Below, in pieces: positions 7,320 through 15,389 of a stretch of DNA of 37,538 nt. The stretch covers positions 1 through 37,538 of the IMG/VR virus record IMGVR_UViG_3300031758_006648; one strand, given 5' to 3'. The position numbers were made by a program, and so were the translations under genes. Below the pieces are notes generated by a model. The model was given only the letters and a program-made list of their open reading frames with translations. It was not told where the DNA came from and ran no database searches. The stretch's first letter is position 1; every line of letters begins with the position of its first letter. The DNA is from a virus.

Positions 7320-8195
7320 TTACTTTTTATTTAGTATTATTTCAATTCTTTCTTCCAAAGTATATTTTGGTTTGTAGATTGAATTAAATAATGTTGGGTC
7401 ACAAACTCTATAAGATACTCCAATCGGTTTTTCTAATAAATGCTTTATTCCTTTTGATGGAGTATGGCCACTTATTTGAAACATCGTTTTTGCCAATTCA
7501 TTAAAAGGAGTTGCAATACCACACCCTAAATTTAAGGCATCTAATTCAACATCATTATCAACAACTGTCATAACTGCCTCCACTATATCATCCATATGAA
7601 TAAAATCTCTTACTTGCGTTCCATCACCCCATATTTCAAATTCATCAACCTTTCTTTTAATTCTATCAATAAATGAGGGGAATGGATATGTTAAATCTTG
7701 ATCCTCGCCATATCCACTAAATGGTCTGAATACATAAACTTTAGTTCCACTTTCTTTAACGAATTTTGCCAAGTATTCACCTGTTAATTTAGACCAACCA
7801 TAAGTGTAATCAGGTAATCTTATATCATCTAAATTAATATCGCTTTCTTTTAATCTATATTTAGAATCTGGATGTTGCAAATATGTTGGATATGCCGCGC
7901 TACTACTAAAATATACAACTCTCTTTTGTTTTGTTTTAATCACCCAATTGAAAAATTCCGAATCAATTGATAAATCGGTAGCAACTGATAATGGTTCTTT
8001 TTCAATTGTTTCTCTTCCACCTACAATTGCAGCCAAATGTATGATTAAATCAAAGACCTCAGAAGATTGTTTAAAATAATCTCTACAATCATTTCCTTCT
8101 TTTAAATCTACTCCTATAATTTCATTTTTATCACCAAAGTATTTTAAAAAAGACCTTCCTACAAATCCTAAATGTCCAGTTATTAATATTTTCAT
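7320..8195 (-). CDS. NAD-dependent epimerase/dehydratase (extended SDR)
   Basis: A 291-residue extended short-chain dehydrogenase/reductase. The NAD-binding GxxGxxG is TGHLGFVG (6-13), Asp30 ends beta-2 for NAD specificity, HLAA follows at 53-56, SSSAAYP at 97-103 supplies the catalytic Ser, and Tyr132-x3-Lys136 (YGWSK) is the catalytic pair. The C-terminal part has the usual VRDFIHMDD and LNLGCG stretches of NDP-sugar epimerases and dehydratases. It would act on a UDP-, GDP- or dTDP-sugar; the product (4-epimer, dehydrated or reduced sugar) cannot be told. ATGA overlap with the preceding glycosyltransferase implies co-translation; it likely supplies the donor for the neighbouring transferases. 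Confidence 0.9.
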   Translation of the reverse strand: MKILITGHLGFVGRSFLKYFGDKNEIIGVDLKEGNDCRDYFKQSSEVFDLIIHLAAIVGGRETIEKEPLSVATDLSIDSEFFNWVIKTKQKRVVYFSSSAAYPTYLQHPDSKYRLKESDINLDDIRLPDYTYGWSKLTGEYLAKFVKESGTKVYVFRPFSGYGEDQDLTYPFPSFIDRIKRKVDEFEIWGDGTQVRDFIHMDDIVEAVMTVVDNDVELDALNLGCGIATPFNELAKTMFQISGHTPSKGIKHLLEKPIGVSYRVCDPTLFNSIYKPKYTLEERIEIILNKK

Positions 8196-9064
8196 CGTAT
8201 TATTTTATTGTATAATTCAATGTGCTGTTTTGCTACATTTTTTGAATCACATAGTTCTTCTATGTTTTCAGGTTTATTTATATCAATTGAAACAATGTCA
8301 CCATTTTGATTAATAATATACATATACCCATTTACTCCACAACACCAACCTTCTAATGTTGTTCTCCCTAAAAGAATTCCCGCAGTAAAATCCATATTTT
8401 TTACTACGTTTTCAGTATCCCATCTTTTATCTATGTATTTGATGTTGGGGTGGTTAAAATTATATTTGCTTTCGCTCATCAAATATAAATCCCAATCTTT
8501 ATCTATACAGTTTTTTACTAAATGGGAGACTGCTTTAAATCTTATATTATCTAAAACTTCTCCAACAAATATTCCTGTTTTCTTACTATACTTTGATTTA
8601 TCTTTATCATTAAACCTATCTCTATCTATGGGATTATAAATTAGTGATATATCAGTTGGATTAATTTTATAATTATCTATTAATGATTTTTTAATTGGCT
8701 CTCTTATAGCGATATAGTGATTTATTCCTTTATTCAAAATAGGAGTTTCACTTCTTATTTCCGAATGTATAATGCTTATTTTCGGTATATTATTATTAAA
8801 GTATTTTAATATAAATTGGTTTACCTCTGGCTGGCTTGCTACTATTAAATCGTAATTTTGATTTACATCTATATTATGTAAGTCGCATTGTTTAACATTA
8901 TTCTCCTCTAATTTTCTTCTTACTAAATCACCCCTATCAATGTCTCTTAAAGTAAAAAGGGTTACATCGATTCCTAATAGATTTAATTCTCTGGCTAATT
9001 CATAATGATATAATTCACTTCCCCCTAATCCATTTACATTTAAACAACTCAATAAAACTTTCAT
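8192..9064 (-). CDS. GT4-like glycosyltransferase (GT-B fold), short
   Basis: A 290-residue protein. The N-terminus has the GT-B acceptor-site pattern NVNGLGGSELYHYELAREL (9-27), as in GT4 enzymes. Residues ~161-185 (KTGIFVGEVLDNIRFKA) mark the start of the donor-binding half, and LLGRTTLEGWCCGVNGYMY near the C-terminus occupies the place of the GT4 ExxxxxxxE nucleotide-sugar motif, with one clear Glu. At 290 residues it is shorter than typical GT4 enzymes (~350-400), the C-terminal lobe being reduced. ATGA overlaps at both ends place it tightly in the glycan operon between FkbM and the epimerase. Confidence 0.78.
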   Translation of the reverse strand: MKVLLSCLNVNGLGGSELYHYELARELNLLGIDVTLFTLRDIDRGDLVRRKLEENNVKQCDLHNIDVNQNYDLIVASQPEVNQFILKYFNNNIPKISIIHSEIRSETPILNKGINHYIAIREPIKKSLIDNYKINPTDISLIYNPIDRDRFNDKDKSKYSKKTGIFVGEVLDNIRFKAVSHLVKNCIDKDWDLYLMSESKYNFNHPNIKYIDKRWDTENVVKNMDFTAGILLGRTTLEGWCCGVNGYMYIINQNGDIVSIDINKPENIEELCDSKNVAKQHIELYNKIIR

Positions 9065-9696
9065 AAATTTAATTTAAAAATTACATTTATCAGGTTATCA
9101 AATATTATATCATATTTTTGATTTAGTGAATTTATAGCGTTTTGTAAAATAGGGGTATTACCATTATATTCAAATATGATAAACTTTGGGAATATATTTT
9201 CATCTATCATCTGATTCAAAACTATTAAATCATTCCCTTCAACATCTATACTTGCTATATCAAAATCCTTATATTTTACTTTTTTAAGAATGTTTGAAAG
9301 AGTAGTAGTTTTAATTATTTCACTATTATAACGAACACCTCTATTCGTTTCCCAATAATTTTTATCAATATGGTTTAATGTAGAAATTTGATTAACACCT
9401 TCATTATGCAGAGAACCTAAATAAATTTCCTTCTCACCCTCTTCTAAATCTATTGCATAATCGAATATAGTTACTTTATCATTTTCTTTATACAATTCAT
9501 TTAATTTATTAACACAATCGGTAGTAGGCTCTATCAACACCGCTTCCCACTCGTAATTCTGAATAAATAATCTTGAATTTGAATATGTTACACCATCATT
9601 TGCACCAACATCTAAAAACGTTCCGCCTCTTTCTAAATTAAATTCCTTTAAGTGTGATAAGATTAATTCATCTTCATTGTGTTGCGAGTATCCCAT
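9061..9696 (-). CDS. FkbM-family SAM-dependent methyltransferase
   Basis: A 211-residue FkbM-type methyltransferase. Starting with YSQHNEDELIL, it continues with the SAM-binding motif TFLDVGANDGVTYSNS (about 26-41), then AVLIEPTTDC (motif II), and DIASIDVEGNDLIVL (motif IV region) and ends with a short beta-strand. FkbM proteins in polysaccharide clusters O-methylate sugars, so the likely role is methylation of a glycan or nucleotide-sugar made by this cassette; a protein or lipid acceptor is not excluded. It joins the preceding gene by TAATG and the following by ATGA. Confidence 0.88.
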   Translation of the reverse strand: MGYSQHNEDELILSHLKEFNLERGGTFLDVGANDGVTYSNSRLFIQNYEWEAVLIEPTTDCVNKLNELYKENDKVTIFDYAIDLEEGEKEIYLGSLHNEGVNQISTLNHIDKNYWETNRGVRYNSEIIKTTTLSNILKKVKYKDFDIASIDVEGNDLIVLNQMIDENIFPKFIIFEYNGNTPILQNAINSLNQKYDIIFDNLINVIFKLNL

Positions 9697-10379
9697 TATT
9701 CTTCAATTAAATCTTTAATTTTATTTACATCATTTAAGAAATCAAATCCTCTTCTATAATCCATATATTTTTGTTGGTCAATATATGCCACCGAAGCCGC
9801 ATCAACATACTGTGAATCTCTTTCCGCTTTACCATTATCAGGATGAATATGTTCAAATACAACATCATCAAAATATTTTATAATTTGGCAACTATTACCC
9901 AAATCTAACCAGAAATTATCTGCATACATATGAATCAGAAAATTCGGCACCATAAATCCTAATTGATTAATTATGTTAGATGTTAGGCAAACTGCGGTAG
10001 GTAGTTTAGCTCCTTGTAACAAATCATTACCGTAAGCTATTCCTATATTATTATTTTCTTCAAAAAATTGTAAAAATTTTGATTCCCATTTTGTTTTAAT
10101 AATATGGTCATCTCCAAAAAATGCTATACATTTATACTGGTTGGCATATTTCAAAGCAATTTGATTAAGTGTTGGAATCATTCTAATACGTGGATTAATT
10201 TCGTATATAACACCGTCTCTAATTGGATACTGATGTGAATCATCATCATCTAATGCTATACATAAATCACTAAACCCTTCGGTATTTTCCTTCCAATTTT
10301 CTATAAACCTATCTACATTAGGGAATCTTTTGCTATCACCACTTCTAGATGGGACTACAATTAGAATTTCTTTTTTCAT
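9696..10379 (-). CDS. GT-A type glycosyltransferase-like protein
   Basis: A 227-residue protein with the GT-A layout of small phage and polysaccharide-cluster transferases: the N-terminal strand ILIVVPSRSGDSKRF (5-19), IALDDDD (41-47), and the metal/nucleotide motif FFGDDHIIKTKW (88-98). A further FWLDLG and HIHPDNGKAERD stretch near residues 157-195 matches the acceptor-side His/Asp region of such enzymes. It is likely a cytoplasmic sugar transferase in the glycan cassette. The donor is unknown. A 4-bp gap separates it from the preceding GT2 gene. Confidence 0.78.
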   Translation of the reverse strand: MKKEILIVVPSRSGDSKRFPNVDRFIENWKENTEGFSDLCIALDDDDSHQYPIRDGVIYEINPRIRMIPTLNQIALKYANQYKCIAFFGDDHIIKTKWESKFLQFFEENNNIGIAYGNDLLQGAKLPTAVCLTSNIINQLGFMVPNFLIHMYADNFWLDLGNSCQIIKYFDDVVFEHIHPDNGKAERDSQYVDAASVAYIDQQKYMDYRRGFDFLNDVNKIKDLIEE

Positions 10380-10383
10380 ATTA

Positions 10384-11007
10384 TTAAATTTTATCGTAAA
10401 AATCGTTTTGTTTTTCTTGTCTTTCTATTTCCTTGTGATGATATAGTGAGTAATTTTCATCTGATGGGAAATTTGTAAAAGTTGTGTATCCGGTTATTCT
10501 TTCATGCACTTTTCCATGCCATTGAACTTCTTCGGTATTTTTGTAAATACGAGTTTGATAATCAGGCCAATTTACCCAACCTTTATCATCAACTTTCCAA
10601 CCCCATTTTTGAATATGTGATTGAGTTAATCCTTCTACGGTATTCACTCTTGGAACAAAAATTATATCAACTTCATTTATAGTCAGAATTTGTTTTAATC
10701 TCTCTAATAAAATTTCCGATGGTTCTTCATCTGCATCAATTTGAAAAATGTATTTTCCTTCACAATGTTCTTTTAGATTATTTTTAAAGGATGCAAAATC
10801 TTTATTAAGAGGAAATGATATAATCTTAATTTGTTTTTGTATATCACTAATTATATTGAGATAATCCACAACTTCTTTTGTAACTGATTCACTATCATAT
10901 TGAATAACAACCTCATCCTCGCTATCTATACGCACGAGGAGAAAGTTAATTAATGAGGTGAGTTCTTTTAACTCATTACAAACAGTTATAGCGTAACTTA
11001 TTTTCAT
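10384..11007 (-). CDS. Family 2 glycosyltransferase
   Basis: A 207-residue GT2 enzyme of the WaaE/KdtX-like short type. It has ISYAITVCNELKEL at the N-terminus, a mid-domain FKNNLKEHCEGKYIFQIDA (74-92) where the acidic DADEE (91-95) binds the metal-nucleotide sugar, and GWVNWPDYQTRIYKNTEEV followed by WHGKVHERI (about 158-180), typical of this subgroup. It would add a sugar to a growing glycan from an NDP-sugar. It starts 2 bp after the Gly/Tyr-rich gene. Confidence 0.85.
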   Translation of the reverse strand: MKISYAITVCNELKELTSLINFLLVRIDSEDEVVIQYDSESVTKEVVDYLNIISDIQKQIKIISFPLNKDFASFKNNLKEHCEGKYIFQIDADEEPSEILLERLKQILTINEVDIIFVPRVNTVEGLTQSHIQKWGWKVDDKGWVNWPDYQTRIYKNTEEVQWHGKVHERITGYTTFTNFPSDENYSLYHHKEIERQEKQNDFYDKI

Positions 11008-11009
11008 AC

Positions 11010-11468
11010 TTAATCTTCGTTGTGGTGTTTTTCAGAATGTTCTTCCGATTGAACCGGCTTATTATTTGTTGAATTTGTATAACTCCAAGCACTACCACTC
11101 GGATAACCATATGCAGTTGATGTACTTCCAAATCCAAATGGTGGATTAGAGTATGTAATAGAACCATATCCAGGCGTAGCTACAATAGTTCCACCACTAC
11201 CAGATGATGTTAGTGTTGTACCATTTGTATCCGGTTGACACGTTATCCTATATGGGTGGTATGGGTCTACATAATGTGGATGTTGCCATACAGGTGTTGT
11301 ATTGGGCGTTCCCCATCCACCTTCTCCAATTGGAGTTCCTATTTTCGGTTCATCACTTACTTCTTTCAATTTATCTTTTAATAAATCCCATTGTTTCGGA
11401 GTAACATTAAATTCATGCACTCCTTCGGTAAATCCTTTTAACCAAAGGACAAATTCTTTAGATGTCAT
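11010..11468 (-). CDS. Small phage protein with Gly/Ser/Thr/Tyr-rich tail
   Basis: A 152-residue protein with two parts. Residues 1-38 form a helical segment (KEFVLWLKGFTEGV, then TPKQWDLLKDKLKEV) of a type I have seen at the start of small phage proteins. Residues ~45-140 are low-complexity, rich in Gly, Ser, Thr, Tyr and Pro; the tail ends His/Glu-rich (EEHSEKHHNED). No enzyme motif. The Ser/Thr-rich tail inside a glycosyltransferase cluster makes it a conceivable glycosylation acceptor, though this is only inference. It could also be a minor virion or assembly protein. Confidence 0.7.
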   Translation of the reverse strand: MTSKEFVLWLKGFTEGVHEFNVTPKQWDLLKDKLKEVSDEPKIGTPIGEGGWGTPNTTPVWQHPHYVDPYHPYRITCQPDTNGTTLTSSGSGGTIVATPGYGSITYSNPPFGFGSTSTAYGYPSGSAWSYTNSTNNKPVQSEEHSEKHHNED

Positions 11469-11470
11469 AA

Positions 11471-12160
11471 CTATGTGTTTGGTTGTGATGTCTGATTAAT
11501 TACTTCTATTTTTTCCGCAATACTCTCAGGCGGTGGTTCTAAATTAATTTCTTTTTGTTTTATTATCTTTTCGACCTTCTCTTCCTTTTTTAACTCCTGT
11601 GGAGTTTGTTTAGGTTTTTCTAATTTCTTCTCCTCATCAATTTTCTCTTTATTAGTATAACCTCTAATCATTTTTGATTTTATATAAGACTTAGTTAATT
11701 CAACTTCTTCAACTGATCTTATTGAAGCCATTTTGTATTCTCTATAATTACCATCGTATATTAAAGGTTTCTTTTTTAAGATTGTAAATAGAGGTTTACC
11801 ATCTAATGGAAATTGTCTTAAAAGAAATCTAAACTCTTCTGCTTCATCAATTTTTTGTTCACTAATTGAATCAGTAGCCGCTTCTAATGCATAAAAGAAA
11901 TTACGAGGATTTACATGCTTTAATTTTAGTGCAGGAAAATAGTAATGAATCATACCTTTTTCATCTTTACCTCTAAATTTTCCTATTAAAAAAATGTAAG
12001 TAGTATCTAATCCTGCCAAAACTTTTGTTTGAGATGGGTCCGCATATTTATAAACTTGTATTTTGTAAAAATTACCAGGTTTCATAATAGTTGTCGAAAC
12101 CTTTCTACTTGTCTTAAACAATTTTCCCCATAGAGGTAGATATATCCTAGATTCTGCCAT
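11471..12160 (-). CDS. Unrecognised phage protein with charged Pro/Glu/Lys tail
   Basis: A 229-residue protein I do not recognise. The N-terminal ~165 residues look like a folded alpha/beta domain (YKIQVYKYADPSQ, TYIFLIGKFRGKD, MIHYYFPALKLKHV). The last ~60 residues are disordered-looking, rich in Lys, Glu and Pro, ending SQPNT. No signal peptide or membrane segment. It lies between two glycosyltransferase groups, 3 bp after one and 2 bp before the Gly/Tyr-rich gene, so it is co-transcribed with them. T4-like phages often have such a conserved protein near structural genes, so a virion role is possible. Confidence 0.65.
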   Translation of the reverse strand: MAESRIYLPLWGKLFKTSRKVSTTIMKPGNFYKIQVYKYADPSQTKVLAGLDTTYIFLIGKFRGKDEKGMIHYYFPALKLKHVNPRNFFYALEAATDSISEQKIDEAEEFRFLLRQFPLDGKPLFTILKKKPLIYDGNYREYKMASIRSVEEVELTKSYIKSKMIRGYTNKEKIDEEKKLEKPKQTPQELKKEEKVEKIIKQKEINLEPPPESIAEKIEVINQTSQPNT

Positions 12161-12163
12161 TTT

Positions 12164-13399
12164 TTAGAATTCTGGTAGTATTAAATCAACATGCTTTGCA
12201 ACCTTTATATGTCTATCACAAATACCTTTTAGGGCCTCTGTCATTTTATTATGTGAAAACTTATTTATATTATCCCTACCTAATTTTTTAGATTCGGAGA
12301 GGTATTTATCATAATTATTAAACACATCAATTAATTTGAAAGCCGCATTACTATAATTTACATAAAACCATTGTGATTCAGGTAATAAAAATTGATTTGA
12401 AGCTGATGGGTCTACATTTTTTAATTCACCATCTAATAATACTGATTGTTTATCATTTAGAAAATCTAATTGACCACTCCAACCACTACTTATTACTGGT
12501 TTTCCTGTCATACTAAATTCTAATAGAGGTCTTCCAAATCCTTCACCATGTGTAAATGAGATAGTCGCTTTTACTTTTGGATGATTATATAACTTCCACA
12601 TATCATCAGGTGTTAAATCACCATGTATAAGATAAATTGAAACATCACTCTTAACCTGAGATGCTACCTCTTCAACTTTTCGGAGAATTTCTTCTCTATC
12701 TCTAATTGAAAATCCCGCTGATGAGGTTTTGAGTATTAGGGCAGGTTTCTCACCCTTCGTTCTACTAAATGCAGAAAGAAATGTTTGAATCATTCCGCCT
12801 ACATCTTTTCTATCATGATAAAGATTTCCTTGTAACCAATGGCCTACGAATAAGAAACAAAAGTTTTCTTTAATAGAATCTAATTTATCCAAACCATCTA
12901 ACTCTTTGTAATCAGTTCCTTCAAATAAAACTTCTACCGGCTTTGAAACTCTATGTTCGGTTATTACCTGTTGAGTGGTTTTATCCCTTTCTGTCCATTG
13001 TGTCCCAGCTATACCTGATTTAGAATGCTGTGAAGTTGTAATAACCAAATCCATTCGGTTACACCCATCAACCCAATCCTTCGGTATTACAGTCGTTTCA
13101 ATTCCAGCGGTAACCCCTATATTAAATTTTCCTACTTGTTGAAATTCATTTGGAACTGTCATCTGAACATATACATCAGGTTGTATATTTATTTCACCAA
13201 CAATATTATCTAGTATCCATTTATGAAATTCATCGTTTGGATTAAGTTGATCCATAGGGGTTGCTCCCCATCTCGTTGAAACAATCTTAATGTCATAATA
13301 ATCTAAATCTCTAAATGATTTGAGTAAATCTCTTGCATGATCTCCATATCCACTCCTAGTCGCTATTGGAGCTTGATATAATAAAAATGGTTTAGCCAT
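12164..13399 (-). CDS. GT4 glycosyltransferase (GT-B fold)
   Basis: A 411-residue GT-B glycosyltransferase. The N-terminal acceptor domain begins FLLYQAPIATRSGYGDHARD (5-24), the Gly-rich loop of GT4 enzymes. The donor domain contains FLFVGHWLQGNLYHDRKDV (182-200) and the E-x7-E motif HGEGFGRPLLEFSMTGKPVI (Glu286 and Glu294), which binds the NDP-sugar. Full length for the family. It lies 7 bp after a second GT4 gene and starts a run of co-directional glycan genes. Retaining transfer is expected for GT4; donor and acceptor are unknown. Confidence 0.88.
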   Translation of the reverse strand: MAKPFLLYQAPIATRSGYGDHARDLLKSFRDLDYYDIKIVSTRWGATPMDQLNPNDEFHKWILDNIVGEINIQPDVYVQMTVPNEFQQVGKFNIGVTAGIETTVIPKDWVDGCNRMDLVITTSQHSKSGIAGTQWTERDKTTQQVITEHRVSKPVEVLFEGTDYKELDGLDKLDSIKENFCFLFVGHWLQGNLYHDRKDVGGMIQTFLSAFSRTKGEKPALILKTSSAGFSIRDREEILRKVEEVASQVKSDVSIYLIHGDLTPDDMWKLYNHPKVKATISFTHGEGFGRPLLEFSMTGKPVISSGWSGQLDFLNDKQSVLLDGELKNVDPSASNQFLLPESQWFYVNYSNAAFKLIDVFNNYDKYLSESKKLGRDNINKFSHNKMTEALKGICDRHIKVAKHVDLILPEF

Positions 13400-13406
13400 T
13401 CGTAAC

Positions 13407-14792
13407 TTATTTTATTTTATATAATTCAAATCTTTCTTTTGGTTTCCAATTTTCAAAGGCCCTTTCCATCCCTTTAACCATTTCATCCGCCATTCTTTGT
13501 GAATAGAATCCGTTTTCTGAAAGGATGAACTCTCTACCTTTTAATCCCATTTCTTTCCTTTTTTCTTTCGGAATGTCATACCAATACTTAAATGCATCTG
13601 CTAATTCATATACATCTATTTTATCATCTATGATGTAAGGAGTTGGAACTGAACCGTTCATATTTTGAGCCCTTGCCCACAATGGCTTAACCCATTCTCC
13701 ATGCTCTACTTTATCTTCCCATTCTCTCCAATCATGCAAAGAACCAATCTTAACATAATCTTCTGCGGTTAATAACTTTCCATCCAATTTAAATCCACAT
13801 TGGTCTTGCAAACCACCTGTCACTAATAAGATAGATGGAACACCTGCCATTATACCTTCACAAGTCGTTAGGCCAAATCCTTCATTACCGGCAATGTTCA
13901 CCGATACATCACAAAGATTTAGTAATTGATTTATTTGTTCGGTAGATAATCTATTCGTTGAAAATTTAATTTCTGCATCAGGTGCTAATCTTTTTGCAAC
14001 GGCAACTAAATCAGTTCCATTTTCATCGACCGGCTGTGTATGCATCAATAACATCACCTTCTTTCTCTTTTCCTCCGGTAATTTATCTAAAAACTTTTGG
14101 AATGCCCAAATAACATCTGATGGTTGTTTTCTACGAATGTTTCTATTTGACCAATAAACTACGAATTCGTAATCATTACCTGCAAATAGTTTTTGTTTCA
14201 ACTCATCACTACTATCTTCTAATGGTTTATACAATTTTGATACACCATGTGGAACATAACTTACTTGCCAATCTTCCAACGGCTTCCAAGTTTTCCCATT
14301 TTGTAATGCACCGGTTCTTTTAACAATGCCATAAGTTTGCTTAGAGATACAACCCAACCAATCACAACTTTCATAGTAATCTCTATTGTAGTGTGGATCT
14401 GGCAAATCATCCCAAATATGGTAGAAGAAAATTGGACAAGTTTGTCGAATTTCATGCTCCATATCATACAACCAAATCCAATAACGAGGGTCGGTAAAAT
14501 GTAGGATAGCATCTATTTTGTGTTTAGATAATAGGTTTCTAATTAAATCCGCATTACCATATCCACTATTAGGATAAAGTATTACACTAGCATCTTCAAC
14601 ACCACTATGCTTTTTTACATCATCGGATACATCAATTATTTTCCCAACTTCGGGATGTTGAACGGCTGCTGCAACCTGAATCCAATTGTATTTGCTTACG
14701 GAACCTAAAACTATTTCTTTTGACATAGTAGCTATACCACTATGCATTCTTAAATCATCTGATAGAAGAAGAATTGTTTTTTTATTATTCAT
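13407..14792 (-). CDS. GT4 glycosyltransferase (GT-B fold)
   Basis: A 461-residue GT4-type enzyme. The N-terminal loop is LLSDDLRMHSGIATMSKE (9-26). The donor domain has FVVYWSNRNIRRKQPSDVIW (210-229) and the E-x7-E motif in GNEGFGLTTCEGIMAGVPS (Glu304, Glu312). The core is slightly longer than its neighbour, with an aromatic-rich mid-region (DPRYWIWLYDMEHE). Both adjacent GT4 proteins use the same fold with low identity, so they may add successive sugars. It is the first glycosyltransferase of the cassette, 3 bp after the ribbon-helix-helix gene. Confidence 0.86.
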   Translation of the reverse strand: MNNKKTILLLSDDLRMHSGIATMSKEIVLGSVSKYNWIQVAAAVQHPEVGKIIDVSDDVKKHSGVEDASVILYPNSGYGNADLIRNLLSKHKIDAILHFTDPRYWIWLYDMEHEIRQTCPIFFYHIWDDLPDPHYNRDYYESCDWLGCISKQTYGIVKRTGALQNGKTWKPLEDWQVSYVPHGVSKLYKPLEDSSDELKQKLFAGNDYEFVVYWSNRNIRRKQPSDVIWAFQKFLDKLPEEKRKKVMLLMHTQPVDENGTDLVAVAKRLAPDAEIKFSTNRLSTEQINQLLNLCDVSVNIAGNEGFGLTTCEGIMAGVPSILLVTGGLQDQCGFKLDGKLLTAEDYVKIGSLHDWREWEDKVEHGEWVKPLWARAQNMNGSVPTPYIIDDKIDVYELADAFKYWYDIPKEKRKEMGLKGREFILSENGFYSQRMADEMVKGMERAFENWKPKERFELYKIK

Positions 14793-14795
14793 AAA

Positions 14796-14987
14796 TTAAA
14801 ACTGTGAACCAGAAATTTGTAATTCTGAAAATGAATCAATTTTGTTTTTAAAGTTTGGGTCTTCTACATACATTGTGAGAGAACGATTTACTAATTTTTG
14901 TAAACTCATTTTGTCATCAATTGTAACCCTTTTGAATTGCGAATAAAGATCTTTAAGAATCTTTACACTCGTTAGTTTAACATCCAT
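14796..14987 (-). CDS. Ribbon-helix-helix (Arc/CopG-like) DNA-binding protein
   Basis: A 63-residue protein. Residues 2-50 fit a ribbon-helix-helix fold: a short beta strand (KLTSVKI), helix A (LKDLYSQFKRVTIDD) and helix B after a turn (SLQKLVNRSLTMYVED). Such dimers bind operators in the major groove. It heads the glycan cassette just after an AT-rich gap, so autoregulation or control of the operon is likely but not shown. Too short for any catalytic role. Confidence 0.7.
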   Translation of the reverse strand: MDVKLTSVKILKDLYSQFKRVTIDDKMSLQKLVNRSLTMYVEDPNFKNKIDSFSELQISGSQF

Positions 14988-15041
14988 ATTATTATCTTTT
15001 GTATATATAAATATATATATATTTTTTTTCCAAAAAGATAA
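14988..15041 (-). promoter_or_regulatory. AT-rich leader, candidate operon promoter
   Basis: A 54-bp gene-free gap before the ribbon-helix-helix gene. On the minus strand it holds TTTTTGG, an A-tract, then alternating TA ending ATATTTATATATAC. A TATATTTA sits at 15008-15015, but only 14 bp after the TTGG, not the 19 bp seen at the three good promoters. The TA repeat could vary in length. It is the best place for a promoter of the glycan cassette and for an operator of the adjacent regulator, but both are unproven. Confidence 0.35.
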
Positions 15042-15389
15042 TTATTTCCAAAAAACTTGTATCCCTAATATGGCGGAAGCCAAAATTAAGCAAATGAATG
15101 TTTTTACGGTAATAGGTTCTCTAAAAATTAGTATGCTAAGAGATACGAATACTATTATACCCACTCCAAATCCAATTAGACGGGAGGGCCATAATGCTCC
15201 ATCAAATGCGTTTACTAAATGGTTTACCGATTTTAGATAGAACCACATTCCTGGCATTGCACTTATTATAATCAATAATGGGTATTTTTGAAACCATCCA
15301 AATTTTATACTACCTTGTAGTTGTAAAAAAGATGTAATTTGGCCAATTATTCCCCATAGTATTCCTTTAATTAACTCCACAATGAACAA
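15042..15389 (-). CDS. EmrE/EamA-like small multi-pass membrane protein
   Basis: A 115-residue protein with four hydrophobic segments (about 3-22, 36-54, 67-88, 94-113). The last two (PSRLIGFGVGIIVFVSLSIL, FREPITVKTFICLILASAIL) resemble the C-terminal half of SMR/EamA transporters, and FREPIT matches the E/P-containing turn of that family. The first SMR helix lacks the EmrE Glu14-type residue, apart from Glu5. No ATG is available: the start is TTG at 15389, with AAGGAG 8 nt upstream, or GTG at 15380. It overlaps the nuclease gene by 19 nt. Transport function is unproven; it could also be a virion or superinfection-related membrane protein. Confidence 0.7.
   Translation of the reverse strand: MFIVELIKGILWGIIGQITSFLQLQGSIKFGWFQKYPLLIIISAMPGMWFYLKSVNHLVNAFDGALWPSRLIGFGVGIIVFVSLSILIFREPITVKTFICLILASAILGIQVFWK

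Noticed and set aside
15001-15050. A fourth standard TTGG-N19-TATATTTR promoter
   Set aside because: TTGG and TATATTTA are present but 14 bp apart, and the TA repeat makes chance matches likely; kept only as a weak candidate.
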